Of a DNA stretch of 64,000 bases, positions 47,801-56,300 are shown one piece after another (the stretch's first letter is position 1; each line of letters begins with the position of its first letter). The translations under genes and the position numbers were made by a program. The DNA is from Phoronis australis (lineage: Eukaryota > Phoronida > Phoronidae), in assembly GCA_002633005.1 (NCBI GenBank), contig NMRA01000354.1, positions 177,634 to 241,633 of the forward strand, given 5' to 3'. The notes below the pieces were generated by a model that saw only the letters and a program-made list of their open reading frames with translations, searched no databases and had not been told where the DNA came from.

Positions 47801-50800
47801 GAGAGCAACACAGAGCATTGGAATGCGCCCACGACAGCACTGCAAATTATGAGCTTCAAGGGCTGTTTTTGGTATCATAAAAATGGTGATTAGATGGCGC
47901 AGAATGTGTCAAATCTATCCGAATTGAGACGGTGGCGCAGGCCTTCATGCAGCGTACGTCCTAGGCGTCCAAATGGACGCCCTAGCACTAATGAGGGCGC
48001 CCTAGGAAGGACGCCCAATGTATCACTTGGACGCCCACTATCAATAGGAACCTTTCAAGTTTGGATACACACATTGTAATGATCACTAAGAAGCCTATGA
48101 AGACTGGCAGTGGTGGCTCTTTTTTCAAAGCAAGAAGAAATATACAATGTATATACAATGTTGCTATGCTCACACTTGGTTGATAATATTGTAAAAGTCT
48201 TGGTCTCCACAGTTTTTTTTTTAATAAAAATGCTCACTACAGAATGTTGTTTTGTAAACTTAGATGTAGAAACCTTGGTCTATGCATTTTTTGTAAAAAA
48301 AATTTGCGTGTTTGGGGGGATTGTTGGGGGTGGGGGGTTACGCGTCGGAATCATTGACACCCTGGAATATGGGGAACCCCATTTTGGACACCCTATTTTC
48401 AAAATCCTGGATAAAGGCCTGCGGTGGCGCCGTCTCGGTAATACACAACTATTTGCCAAATCTCACAAAAAAGCCAAAGAACTGCCAAGATATAGTGGCA
48501 AATGTAAAAAACAACTGACAATAAGGGGCACAGATATAGTCCAGTAGGTCTGAAACTCGTCGTCATCTATTGCCAACTATCTGGGAGCCCATCTGCCAAA
48601 TTTCACAAAGATCCTTCAAAGGGTGAAGGAGATACAGCCATAGATGCATTAAAAACAAAAATGTCCCTAGGGAGTGCCAGAATAACCTAAATATCTGAAA
48701 ATCAACATTAACCAGGGTCTTCGCATCAGGAACACAACCCGTTAATTTTCTTAATGATTCTTAAAATGGTTTGGCAGATAGAGAGGCAGGCATCAAAAAC
48801 ATATGCAAAAATTTTTAAATGGCCAGGAGGTGACGCCATAGACTATAGTACATGGTCCGCCAACTCTAATATATTTTCAATGGACGAAATCTGTGATGTT
48901 ACGCATAAGGCATGACGTCATTATTCACAAGCGACACCTGGCAAAATTAGCAAGTTTTACCTCCATCAAGTACGTCATCTGCTAATCGTGGCCGGCTTTT
49001 GTATGGTTGGGTGCCAAAAGAACTCACGATACCAACAGTTCTATTATAGGAAGAACAGCGTTTCAATGCTGATTTTTTTTTTTGTTGAACTTGACAATAA
49101 AATAGATGTGAGAATTTCCCGTCACACTACATTGACCGGAAACTGAGTGGCGCCTCCTCTACGACAGTCGCAGTTGCGAATCTGTTGTCTATAATCTATG
49201 GTGGCGCAGAAAACATCAAATCTGTCCAAAAATGTGAAGGTGTTGTCGTCTCCTTAATAGAAGTCCATTTGCCAAATTTCATGAGAATACATTAATGAAC
49301 TCCAAAGATACAGAGGTAAATGTAAAAAGACATTTTGCCACTAAGGGCGCAGTGGTATTTTGATCAGTTCAACACTTGGTACTGGTTGTCGTCGGCTCCA
49401 TAGGAATATGTTTTTCAAATTTCACAAAGGTTCACCAAAGGATTAAGAACGCCTGCAGACACATAGAAACAATATCGCCACTAGGAGGCAACACAGTTGT
49501 CGGGCCCATCCGAATGTCAATGCCAGTCGTGGCCTTCCCATAAAGAACACATCTGTAAATTTCCATAATGATCCTTTAGTAGTATGGCAGATAGGGAGGC
49601 AGACGCCAGAAAACGGGTTCAAAAACAATATAAATGACCACCAGCCTGGTGGCGCAGAAAACATCAAATCTGTCCGAAAATGGGAAGGCATTGTCGTCTC
49701 CTTTATAGAAACCTATTTGCCGAATGAAAATATATTAATGAGCTTCGAAGATACAGAGGCAAACATAGAAAACTGAAATTGCCACTCTGGTGGCACAGTG
49801 GTATTCAGACCACAGAAGTCAGACCTGTCCAAAAATCAACGTCAGTCATGGTCTTCTCATCAGGAACACGTCAGTAAGTTTTCATAACGATCCACTGAGT
49901 GGTATGGCAGATAGAGAGGCCGACGCCAGATAATGGACACAAAAATGGCCACAAGGTGACATTATCGCCTCCTTATTCAAAACCTATTTGCCACATTTCA
50001 TGAAAATCCATCATGGAACACCGAAGACACAAAAGCAAATGTAAATAACTATAATTGCCAATAGAGGGCACAGTGGTATTCGAATCCATCCGAAACTCGT
50101 CGTCATCTGTTGTCAGCTGCGTAGGAGCACATCTGCCAAATTGTAATAAGATCCTGCAAGGGGTTAAGGAGGTACAGCAGCGGACACTGGATACCCGGAC
50201 ACACAGCCAAAGATGCACCCACATATAAATATATAGGCATATAAAAAGAATAAAACCTAATCTGGAACATAAGTGTATATGTTGTGCAGGTGTCGTGTTT
50301 GCAGTTCATGAGCCGAGTTTGTTCAAGGAAGTGAGTCCATGAACAGTGGTTTTAGGCGCGTTCGCCATGTTTTGTGAGTCCAGGCATAAGCTTACCCGCC
50401 AATGAACCATGTTTATAAATGAGCAACTATGGCCGTCCATGATTGGTGTCGTCTGGGTAACCTGTCCAGTGGCCACTTTATTGTTACAACACTGTTAATG
50501 AACTTATTCTAATTGACCAGTATTCCGTAACACAAAGTACGCTAATCAGATATATTCTTTTAAAATGAAAACTAAGAATGCATTTAAACCATCGTACAGC
50601 ACACAAAAAAGTATATAGATGTGAAGTTGCATCATAAATGTACATACTGAGGTAGAAAGCTAGCTAGCTGTATGAAGACTATCGTCAACATACAGCTAGG
50701 TAGCCATGTGTAGACTGCTCCTTCGGACAATGAAATTTCACACAACCCAAGTGCTCAGCTTGTCACCTCGTCGTGAAACTTAACAACCTGCATGGGTGCA

Positions 50801-53335
50801 TGCAGAATCTGGGAATGAACCGACATTCACCTTTCCTGTTAAACCCGTTGATAGAAGTAAAAAAATCTAAGTAACATTATTTTTCGTAATTCTCCGCCTT
50901 TTGTAACAAAAGAAAATCTGTCGTCGTTTTGAAAACAGTGTATGCTCGTGACACGCGCACGTGCGTGTCATTTTCTAAAACTTTACGACATCTCTCGAGA
51001 GTTTGTTCTGAAATTGGGATTTCTGATATTAAAATAGTAAAAACTTGTAACGAAATGAAACTACTTCCAATTTTTACGACATACATGTACGCAACGTTGA
51101 TTGAAGAACATGGAAATTGGCCCAATACGTGATTCAATGGTGCCCAAAAGCGCATCGCAATTTTAGCAGCAAAATAACTGAAGAACACCAATTTTCCAAC
51201 ACTCGGGTAAATAATTTAGTTTACTCAAGGAAGAGTAAAAATTTTAATGAGGCATCATTAATTTTGGTGACAACAGGCCCGATGAATTATATTCGCGACA
51301 GAAGCCGGAGGGAGTGAAATCAAGCCGACGAAGTGACGTCACCGAGGCCGTTGAGCTGACCGACTGACGTCACCAAGTACAAAACTGGCCACCCTCCCTC
51401 CGCGTCGATGAAAAAACGGCCCTAGAGAAACAAATAGAACATCTCGAATCCAAATAGGGGGCCGGTGCAATACCTGGGATCAAGGCGGTGCCAAAACGGG
51501 TGCAACGAAGGTCTGAAGTGCAGTGGGGAGACGGAGTTTGTGCAAATGATGCATTTTATATAATAGATGGGCTCTGTGCTCAGTTAAGTGCAATGCAGTC
51601 ACAACTTTGTAGAGGAGACAATGTGGCTTAGTGGTTTGAGCTCAGGACTCCCGTTTGGGAGATCCGGGTTCGAATCCTGGCTCTACTAGCTGACAATCGA
51701 GCATTGCATAAAGGTGTCTCCTACTCCTCTGAGCTCCATCTTACTAGTGAATATCTGCAAGGAAGTGAATAAGAACATGGATATAATGCGAAAGCGATTT
51801 CCGGGGCTGTGCTCATAACAAAATTGTTCATTACTTAACTTAGAAATGATTTCTTGGCTTGGAAACAACCGACACTCCATTACAGTTTGAGATCATGCTC
51901 ATCAAGTCACTTGTCGCGGATCATTTTAAGGGCTGAGTATGATCTCAAACAATTGCATGATTGTCAGTTCTTTCCAAGCCCAAAAACCCCTTCTCAGCTT
52001 AGCAAGAAATAAGCCGAGTTATAAAATGTAAGGGGCCTAAAAAGTTCATTTCTTTTACAAATCTGGACCAAACAAGGTAATCACAATACACAATGGGATT
52101 ACTGGTAAATAAGTTTAAAGAAAGTTAAAATATCTTTCATCAACAAAAACAATGAAATAATGTTTTTTGTCATTTCTCTCCTTCTATTTGTGTTACATAT
52201 ACAAATGCATTTGCAAACCATGAACATAGTGAACTCATAAAGTACGCCAAATTTGGTTATTACGAGAAATTAGTGTCAGAATCACATGAGGCACCAACTG
52301 CAAAAACAAGACCATGAAGCAGTAGATCACTGTTACGACACCGCCGAGGCATAGATCCGGAGAGCGACACGAGGCGGACCGGCATCTCACGAGAAAATGC
52401 AACGAGTGTACGGAACCAGATTAAACCAGAGGCATCAAGATCAACCGCATCGCGGAAAAGAAGCTGAGTCAGAAGGAGCAGGTCACTCTCAGTTGACAGC
52501 GCAGCGGCCACCACACGGAGTTGAAGTAATGGCTTGCCAAAATCAACCGAGCGACGGACACGGTGTACAGAAACAGTTGAATGCGTTATAAATGAATGTC
52601 TGAGGACGCACTGCTCCCCCCACCCCCAACTACTCCAACACCTCCTGACACCCTCGCCAAAGATCCCCACCTCACTCTTAAACTATGGGAGAAATGGACT
52701 TTTCTTAAACTTCGAATCTGGAGGACGTCTCCCAACCCACCCACTTCCCGCCTAGGAACTAGCACCCCCCAAAAATCTCGTAGCTCAACAACAACAACAA
52801 CAACAGCACCAACTGCAGTGAAGCGGTGGGGCGAAGCACTCTCTTAGCAAAGAACTAGTTAAAAAATCTGAGGAAAATCATTAAATAAAGCAACCCACGC
52901 TTAGCTGTCCCAACAGCTAGGACTGGAGGTCTGGGTATTGTGCATGCCGCCAAGTTTTCAACGTGCTTCAGTTCAGTGCAAATGAACTCTTTTCCTCAAT
53001 GCATACAAAGGTTAGTTAAAAACAACAAATAATGTAAGACGTTCGAATATAATACTCACCGCGAACATTGTCCAGGTCAAGAAGTATCTCACAAGGGTCC
53101 ATGCGACGGCCCCGAGAACCGTGATCCCTACATCAACAAGGGTTATCTCCCCATAATCTATCAACTGTCTCCAGAATCCTTGGAGTGAGTAAGAGTACTT
53201 GTCGTAATTTGTGTTGTGGTCATGATAAAATTTCAGAGCATCACAAATACGCTTGACAACATCAATGTAGGACGGCACCTCCGAAGGGTCGACCGAATTT
53301 CGGTCAACTAGCCACTTCGTACCCTCAAGGTCCAT
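23758..53335 (-). CDS. CERS1: Ceramide synthase 1 (complete, 7 coding exons)
   Basis: Ceramide synthases are multispanning ER enzymes that N-acylate sphinganine or sphingosine with acyl-CoA; vertebrate CERS1 prefers C18-CoA. The exons, 5' to 3', are 53335-53060, 30539-30374, 29840-29660, 28129-27968, 26771-26615, 25384-25251 and 23812-23758. All phases match and give 376 residues (human CERS1 has 350). The TLC domain starts near residue 95. HH is at 193-194 and HDITD at 220-224 with E228, the Lag1 catalytic motif. No homeobox-like insert is present, as in CERS1 but unlike CERS2-6. RLYWYPLKVLYS and IYWFTYIVVFLFNVLTGRM are typical. The tail ends KKRD, a KKxx ER-retrieval signal. The start ATG has a strong context (GCGGAATGG) and an in-frame TAA (53374-53372) just upstream. 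Introns are 0.5-1.5 kb except the first, at 22.5 kb. Confidence 0.95.
23813..25250 (-). other. CERS1 intron 6
   Basis: It contains a CAGGGGCGGATC hAT-like remnant (24585-24745) and nothing else recognised. Confidence 0.7.
24585..24745. mobile_element. Short hAT-like remnant with CAGGGGCGGATCCAGG terminus
   Basis: It begins CAGGGGCGGATCCAGG and ends CCTAGATCCGC followed by a decayed terminus. The CAGGGGCGGATC end type is widespread in small animal hAT-derived elements. No target duplication survives. Confidence 0.6.
25251..25384 (-). CDS. CERS1: CERS1 exon 6
   Basis: The acceptor is ATTTTCAG and the donor is GTACGT. It encodes YIVVFLFNVLTGRMKDIEDV and then an acidic stretch RELDVDDKIKSGKT, covering the end of the last membrane helix and the cytosolic tail. 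Human CERS1 has YIVAFAAKVLTGQVHELKDLREYD. Confidence 0.95.
25385..26614 (-). other. CERS1 intron 5
   Basis: It contains one copy of a dispersed repeat (26290-26500). No gene otherwise. Confidence 0.7.
26290..26500 (+). repeat. Dispersed repeat, copy 1 (partner at 56584-56818)
   Basis: It shares TTTGGAATTACTAGAGTT, CAGTTCTCCA, CACTAGGTGG, GCTTGCTACAAATTTAAAT and TTTTAATGAGACATAGCATC with the second copy, in the same order and orientation. The family is unknown. Confidence 0.8.
26615..26771 (-). CDS. CERS1: CERS1 exon 5
   Basis: The acceptor is TCGAGCAG and the donor is GTAAGT. It encodes YVFRLYWYPLKVLYSCAYGP and MLIILQILNIYWFT, part of the TLC membrane core. Confidence 0.97.
26772..27967 (-). 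other. CERS1 intron 4
   Basis: It contains a partial foldback-family arm at 27829-27920 and nothing else recognised. Confidence 0.65.
27829..27920. repeat. Partial copy of the 17.4-kb foldback family
   Basis: AATCCTATCATGGCAAGGA, TATGAGAGTAAAAGG and AGCCAGCTAAATAGGG match the right arm of the element at 17398-17727 with scattered differences. Confidence 0.55.
27968..28129 (-). CDS. CERS1: CERS1 exon 4, HDxxDxxxE catalytic motif
   Basis: The acceptor is GTTCTAG and the donor is GTGAGT. It encodes YHKVGVLVLFVHDITDILLE followed by FTKCNVYLKNR. The motif H220-D221-x-x-D224-x-x-x-E228 is the second half of the Lag1 motif. Confidence 0.97.
28319..28421 (+). repeat. 13-bp tandem repeat, about eight copies
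   Basis: The unit is GAGGTACTACAGY, with Y alternating C and T between units, in CERS1 intron 3. Confidence 0.95.
28422..29514 (-). other. CERS1 intron 3
   Basis: No gene is seen. Several GGGGAATTTT motifs recur at 28508-28725 but form no regular array. Confidence 0.6.
29515..29650 (+). repeat. Minisatellite next to a CERS1 splice donor
   Basis: Degenerate units of GCCATAAGCAGACGACAAAT plus GAAGAGC, roughly 20-28 bp, about five copies. The array ends 10 bases from the exon 3 donor (29659). Confidence 0.88.
29660..29840 (-). CDS. CERS1: CERS1 exon 3, first catalytic histidines
   Basis: The acceptor is CTTTCCAG and the donor is GTAAGA. It encodes WHPGMSMCRAIYILYMAQLS and DEWRKDSPIMIFHHFLTMSL. 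HH at 193-194 corresponds to MLLHHVVT in human CERS1. Confidence 0.97.
29841..30373 (-). other. CERS1 intron 2
   Basis: No element recognised in 533 bp. Confidence 0.7.
30374..30539 (-). CDS. CERS1: CERS1 exon 2
   Basis: The acceptor is TTTTTGTAG and the donor is GTATGT. It encodes PFAKSMKMKPNDTKKLPESL, WKVIVYCILWGLSTFILFG and HPLGIWE. Human CERS1 has PLAKRCCLQPRDAAKMPESAWK. Confidence 0.95.
31040..31215 (+). repeat. Old dispersed repeat family, member 1
   Basis: It shares a degenerate order of motifs with segments at 32085-32310 and 44690-44915: TTTTGATATC or similar, CCTCATGCAAAAG, ACATTT, TTTTGGAGAACA, AAGTTT. Identity is low and borders are approximate. Confidence 0.45.
32085..32310 (+). 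repeat. Old dispersed repeat family, member 2
   Basis: CTTCATGTAAAAGTGAAGCA, ATTTTGGAGAAAAT, AAGTTTCATG, ATTTCTGAGACATG, TTCCAAAG and AGGGTCATACA follow the same order as the 34.4- and 44.7-kb relatives. Confidence 0.5.
34303..34399. mobile_element. 97-bp TA-flanked MITE with CCRTATTCGCCGTAA termini
   Basis: It starts TACCATATTCGCCGTAAC and ends TTACGGCGAATACGGTA. The inner edges ACCGCCC and GGGCGGT also pair, so the whole element can fold. It is related to the 994-bp element at 62827-63820. TA at both ends may be the target duplication. Confidence 0.85.
34425..34525 (+). repeat. Old dispersed repeat family, member 3 (partial)
   Basis: ATCAGCTATTTCTGAGATAT, TTCCAAAG, GGGCATTT and AGGGTCCTACATAAC match the right part of the 32.1-kb member. 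Confidence 0.5.
34845..35153. repeat. Inverted repeat, 25-bp arms about 265 bp apart
   Basis: CTGACACGGAGCAAATTGAC then AAG (34845-34867) faces CTTGTCAATTTGCGCTGTGT then CAG (35131-35153). Two mismatches. It may be the inner part of a decayed MITE. Confidence 0.55.
37400..37560 (+). mobile_element. Truncated tandem-core element
   Basis: GCCACTAGGGGCACAGTGGT, GTTGTCATCTGC and AGGAGATACAGC precede ACGCACCCATATAGAAATG. The motifs and order match the right end of the 48.4-50.25-kb element and the nested element in copy A. Confidence 0.6.
37644..37801 (+). repeat. Perfect 79-bp tandem duplication
   Basis: The unit begins ATGTACCTTATAACACAACT and ends CTCAAAATTTAA. Copies 37644-37722 and 37723-37801 appear identical. 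Confidence 0.95.
40669..42180 (+). repeat. 1.5-kb duplicated segment, copy 1
   Basis: It starts CAACTTACATAGTCGC and ends CAATATCCACGTCTTTA, immediately followed by 12 N. It is nearly identical to 42193-43702, with about 25 visible differences. It contains a small palindrome-like block (40712-40870). Confidence 0.95.
42181..42192. other. Assembly gap (12 N)
   Basis: The N run sits exactly between the two copies of the duplicated segment. Confidence 1.
42193..43702 (+). repeat. 1.5-kb duplicated segment, copy 2
   Basis: Same start and end as copy 1. Substitutions and 1-base indels are spread evenly, as expected of alleles. The sequence continues beyond copy 2 without a gap. Confidence 0.95.
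43769..44167. mobile_element. CAGGGCTTGGAAT element (copy C)
   Basis: Terminal repeats are CAGGGCTTGGAAT and ATTCCAAGCCCTG. The perfect 6-bp duplication ACAAAT is at 43763-43768 and 44168-44173. It is inverted relative to copy A and lacks about 100 bp present in copy D between GCAGAGCGG and AAACATAAAG. Confidence 0.93.
44550..44620. repeat. Partial copy of the 17.4-kb foldback family
   Basis: ATTCTCATAAAATCAATCTC followed by ACAATATTCCTTAC resembles the left arm of the 17398-17727 element. Confidence 0.45.
44690..44915 (+). repeat. Old dispersed repeat family, member 4
   Basis: It shares CCTCATGCAAAA, CATTTTGAAGAACA, AAAAGTTTC, GTTCCAAAG and AAGGTCCTGCATAAC with the 31-, 32- and 34-kb members. 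Confidence 0.5.
45039..45538. mobile_element. CAGGGCTTGGAAT element (copy D, 500 bp)
   Basis: It has the same termini as copy C. The perfect 6-bp duplication AAAAGT is at 45033-45038 and 45539-45544. It is the best intact uninterrupted reference for the family and has no transposase-like frame. Confidence 0.94.
47940..48100 (-). repeat. Diverged reverse copy of part of the 41.1/42.6-kb segment
   Basis: Read on the - strand, ATCATTACAATGTGTGTATC, CAAACTTGAAAGGTTCC and CTGCATGAAGGC occur in the order seen at 41085-41210. The middle carries several GGCGTCC motifs instead of GTGTCC. Confidence 0.6.
48400..50250 (+). mobile_element. Tandem-core repetitive element
   Basis: Degenerate monomers of about 130-150 bp recur. 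One type has CAAATCTGTCC...GTCGTCTCC. One has GGGCACAGTGGTATT...CATCTGCCAAATT. One has GGTCTTC...ATCAGGAACAC...TATGGCAGATAG. The right edge ends CAGCAGCGGACACTGGA...CCCACATATAAATATAT, as in the nested element of copy A read in reverse. Borders are approximate. Confidence 0.65.
51334..51372. promoter_or_regulatory. Two CRE palindromes (TGACGTCA)
   Basis: Perfect TGACGTCA sites are at 51334-51341 and 51365-51372, in a CpG-richer patch (about 51290-51430) 1.7 kb inside CERS1 intron 1. TGACGTCA is the CREB/ATF consensus. Function is not shown. Confidence 0.3.
51629..51697 (+). mobile_element. tRNA-derived SINE head
   Basis: The A box TGGCTTAGTGG and the B box GGTTCGAATCC are both good Pol III promoter boxes. 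A D-arm (GCTT/GAGC) and T-arm (CCGGG/CCTGG) can form. The acceptor stem does not pair and the anticodon region is a hairpin of CTCCC/GGGAG with a 4-base loop, so this is not a functional tRNA. The downstream end of the SINE is not defined. Confidence 0.7.
51843..51995. mobile_element. Short inverted-repeat element related to 14596-14884
   Basis: The left edge GAAATGATTTCTTGGCTTGG faces CAGTTCTTTCCAAGCCCAAA...CCCCTTCTC. TTTGAGATCATGCTCA and TGAGTATGATCTCAAA add inner symmetry. Confidence 0.6.
52260..52670 (-). other. GC-richer open frame, unidentified
   Basis: A 136-codon frame runs on the - strand, with another open frame on the + strand. I recognise no family. It lies in CERS1 intron 1, about 0.4 kb from exon 1. 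It could be a decayed mobile element, an unrecognised exon or chance. Confidence 0.2.
52786..52804 (+). repeat. (CAA)n microsatellite
   Basis: Six CAA units. Confidence 0.9.
53060..53335 (-). CDS. CERS1: CERS1 exon 1 (start codon)
   Basis: 92 codons from ATG (53335) to the donor GTGAGT at 53059. PSYIDVVKRICDAL matches PSYAQLVQRGWGSAL of human CERS1. The helix LVDVGITVLGAVAWTLVRYF is the first membrane segment. Confidence 0.93.
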
Positions 53336-56300
53336 TCCGCTTCTCGTGGTATGTACTTTTGAGAAGGGGATTTATTTACGCACACGAGACAGTCCATTTC
53401 TTGGAGTTAGGGTGGTGAAGAACTGCCGAAAATCTCAATTTTGGAGTTTTGCAATTGTCATCAATTTTTTTGAAAAATTGGTGACTTTCCTATTTGTTTT
53501 CAATGACAATTTGACAGTAAATTATCACCATTCTGTCTATTTTGACCACAAAATAACAGAAAAAACACTCTCTCTACCTGAAATTTTAATTAATTTCTAC
53601 AAACTAGTCATCCAATACGACGAATCTCCGTTGAACTGTTGTATTTCTCTTGATTGTTCAGAATTAATGACTCAATATAGAATATTTAATTTTTATATAA
53701 ACATTTAAAACATTGATATTTCACAAAAACTAAACTAATAATAAAATTAGCAAGAGTAATTTAGAATTTTACATTTACTGTTTTATACTTAGCTCTTGAT
53801 AAGATGATAATTTACATCCGGGCCCCGTGACCTACTACGCGCGAAATGGTTCCGTGGGATTTGAGTTTGGTTTGGTAAGTTGACAATGTCAAAATTATTG
53901 ACTTAATTATCTGATTTAATTTATGAAAAGTTTTATCGACTCACCGAGTGAATATTGTCGCCATGTATCGTAAATTTATATAGTTAAACTAATAGAACAT
54001 TCAGGTAATGTGTGATCATATGACATGTGTGAATGCGATATTTGCGGTTCGTCCCACCGCAAATCAAAATTTGTTTGTGTGCCATCCGTAGTGAATTGAG
54101 ATTCCTTTGCTTCGAAAAAACAAAGTTGTCAGTTCTCACTTGAATAGGTCGATTCACAGATAGTTTATTTCAAATACCGTACGATTGGTACAAAAGAAAT
54201 GTAACGTTTCGACTACCCACGTCATTCGTTGCCAATGCGATGCCTTGCGCTGTTCTTCAAACTTCATGCTTCAAAATTGGGTTTCGTCCCACTCGGTTGA
54301 GTCGACGCCGGTTGTGTATATCTTTTCATTATTTGTCGTATACTATCGTTTGATGACAATCTTTATTGCGTAGTATGGAATAATGAGAGTGACATGAAAA
54401 GGTTATGGTCTTCTTAACATGTGCTGGCCACATGAACTGAATCAACAATTTGGCAAGTTGGCAAAAAGCCAACTTTTGCTGTTTAAAATGGGGGTTAACA
54501 TTTTGTGTATCTGGATAGGTGGACAGGTATAAAACAATACTATTGATTAACGCAAGTGCCTCATAGACTAACAGTTGACTTCTGTTATCAGTTCCATTGA
54601 ATGACTGTAGATGTTTTAGCCTATTGATTAATTCTAGTGAAATAATCAATTCTTCTGTGAGGTTTGTGTATTTATACACCACTGGTATAGCGTGAAATGA
54701 TATGCCCGTATTGTTAACAAGGACTCGCTACACCTAAGCTTGATGGAATTCACCTTTTCGTAGGTATTGATTCTCTTATGTGTGTCAACTGACCGTGCTG
54801 TTAAACGATGTTCTTAATAATCTTGAGAAATTAATGACTCGAAATTTATTGATCAGAACCTGAAGGAAGGTTGAGGTTTAGCTTAATTTTACCGACTGCA
54901 ATTTTGTTTCAAGGATTGTTCTCAACGGTGACGTTTACTTTTGCTTTGAAGACTGTTCTATTCAGTCTGAGCAGTTTAAGGACATGTCATGAGATCATTT
55001 GACTTTTTCATTTAGTATTATTTTGTTTGTAAGATCGTGAATCTGAGTAAATTAGATTAAAATAACAGTGAATCATTTTTTGGGCCATGCACCACAACCA
55101 CAGGAGTACATGTATGTTGTCAGGTTGGTAAATAAATTATCCCCTCAACTATTCTCTGTTAACACTGAACACTGTTTTCAGTTATAACTGTCTAGTCAAC
55201 TTTTGGACTTGGTCTTCCAAGTGTAGCCAAAAACTTTTGAAGTCATTTTTTCTGAAATGAATGTTCACATACTAGTGGTAATAAAAAGCAACAATGTTTG
55301 TCCCGGTTCATCATATTGAAGGCAAAACTTTGATAAACACAGTGACAGTGGTTGGGATATTCGGAGGTTTCAGGATCTGCCTTATATCTGGAAATATATC
55401 TTGAAATTTTCATTGGCATACTGGTTTTCTGCGTGCCTTCTGATACAGGTACCATAAAATCATCAATTTTTAATAAAACGATTGTTGTAATTGTTGTATG
55501 TTTTTTTTTTCAAATGCCTCTAACTAAGGCTCACAATTTTCAAAACATTGTCTGGTAGCAGCTATGGCACAGAATTTGAAAATGGTAGAATATTGCTGTG
55601 GAGTTACTTATCATTTAGGAAAAATTATGAAAAAATTCATTTGTCCACCATATTGTGTCCCAAATTGGTGGGATTTTACCGTAATGTATACACTCAGCAC
55701 CATAAGGGTAGGGGTAGAAGGTGAACCATCTCTGGGCTCTAAATAAGTGGCTGTTTGGTTAGAGTTTAAACCATGGTTACTGTTAAGTTTCACTCTTTTT
55801 GTCTTGTTATAGATACCAACACGATATCTGGATTAAAGTTAAGACAGGCAGTGTCAAGTGTAGTGAATTCACTATCACCTACATTTGTTTAGCACGTAGT
55901 TATATGGCAGTGTTTCCCTTGTGGAAAAATCTGGGCAGGTTGCCATCTTCCTCTTTGACGCTCTCCTCCTTCAAACATGTTCATGTTGACTTTCACACTT
56001 CTAATCTGTCTGGGATAATTCTCGGCCATGTAAAATCACTCGCAAAATGAACAACTTTGTCGATAGTTTTGCATTGACAGTGCAGCAAAATTAATTAAGG
56101 ACCTAATTGGGTGAACTATCCAAATTTATCTTGTTTTGGTGAAAGATGTTGCAATAATACTTTTACTTATTCAAGGTCAGTACCATAGCTACTACCAGGC
56201 AAAATTTTTAAAAAATTGTGGCAAAAATGTTTGAAGCCTTTGAAAAATGAAAAATGGCTGTATTGGTAATTAATTTTGTCAGAAATCGGTGATTTTACCG

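Larger units (their letters stand above)
30540..53059 (-). other. CERS1 intron 1 (22.5 kb), repeat rich
   Basis: No exon of another known gene is recognised inside it. 35.2-37.3, 37.8-40.66 and 45.9-47.9 kb hold nothing I can classify. The rest contains the repeats listed separately. Its true length is probably about 1.5 kb shorter because of a likely assembly duplication at 40.7-43.7 kb. Confidence 0.7.
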
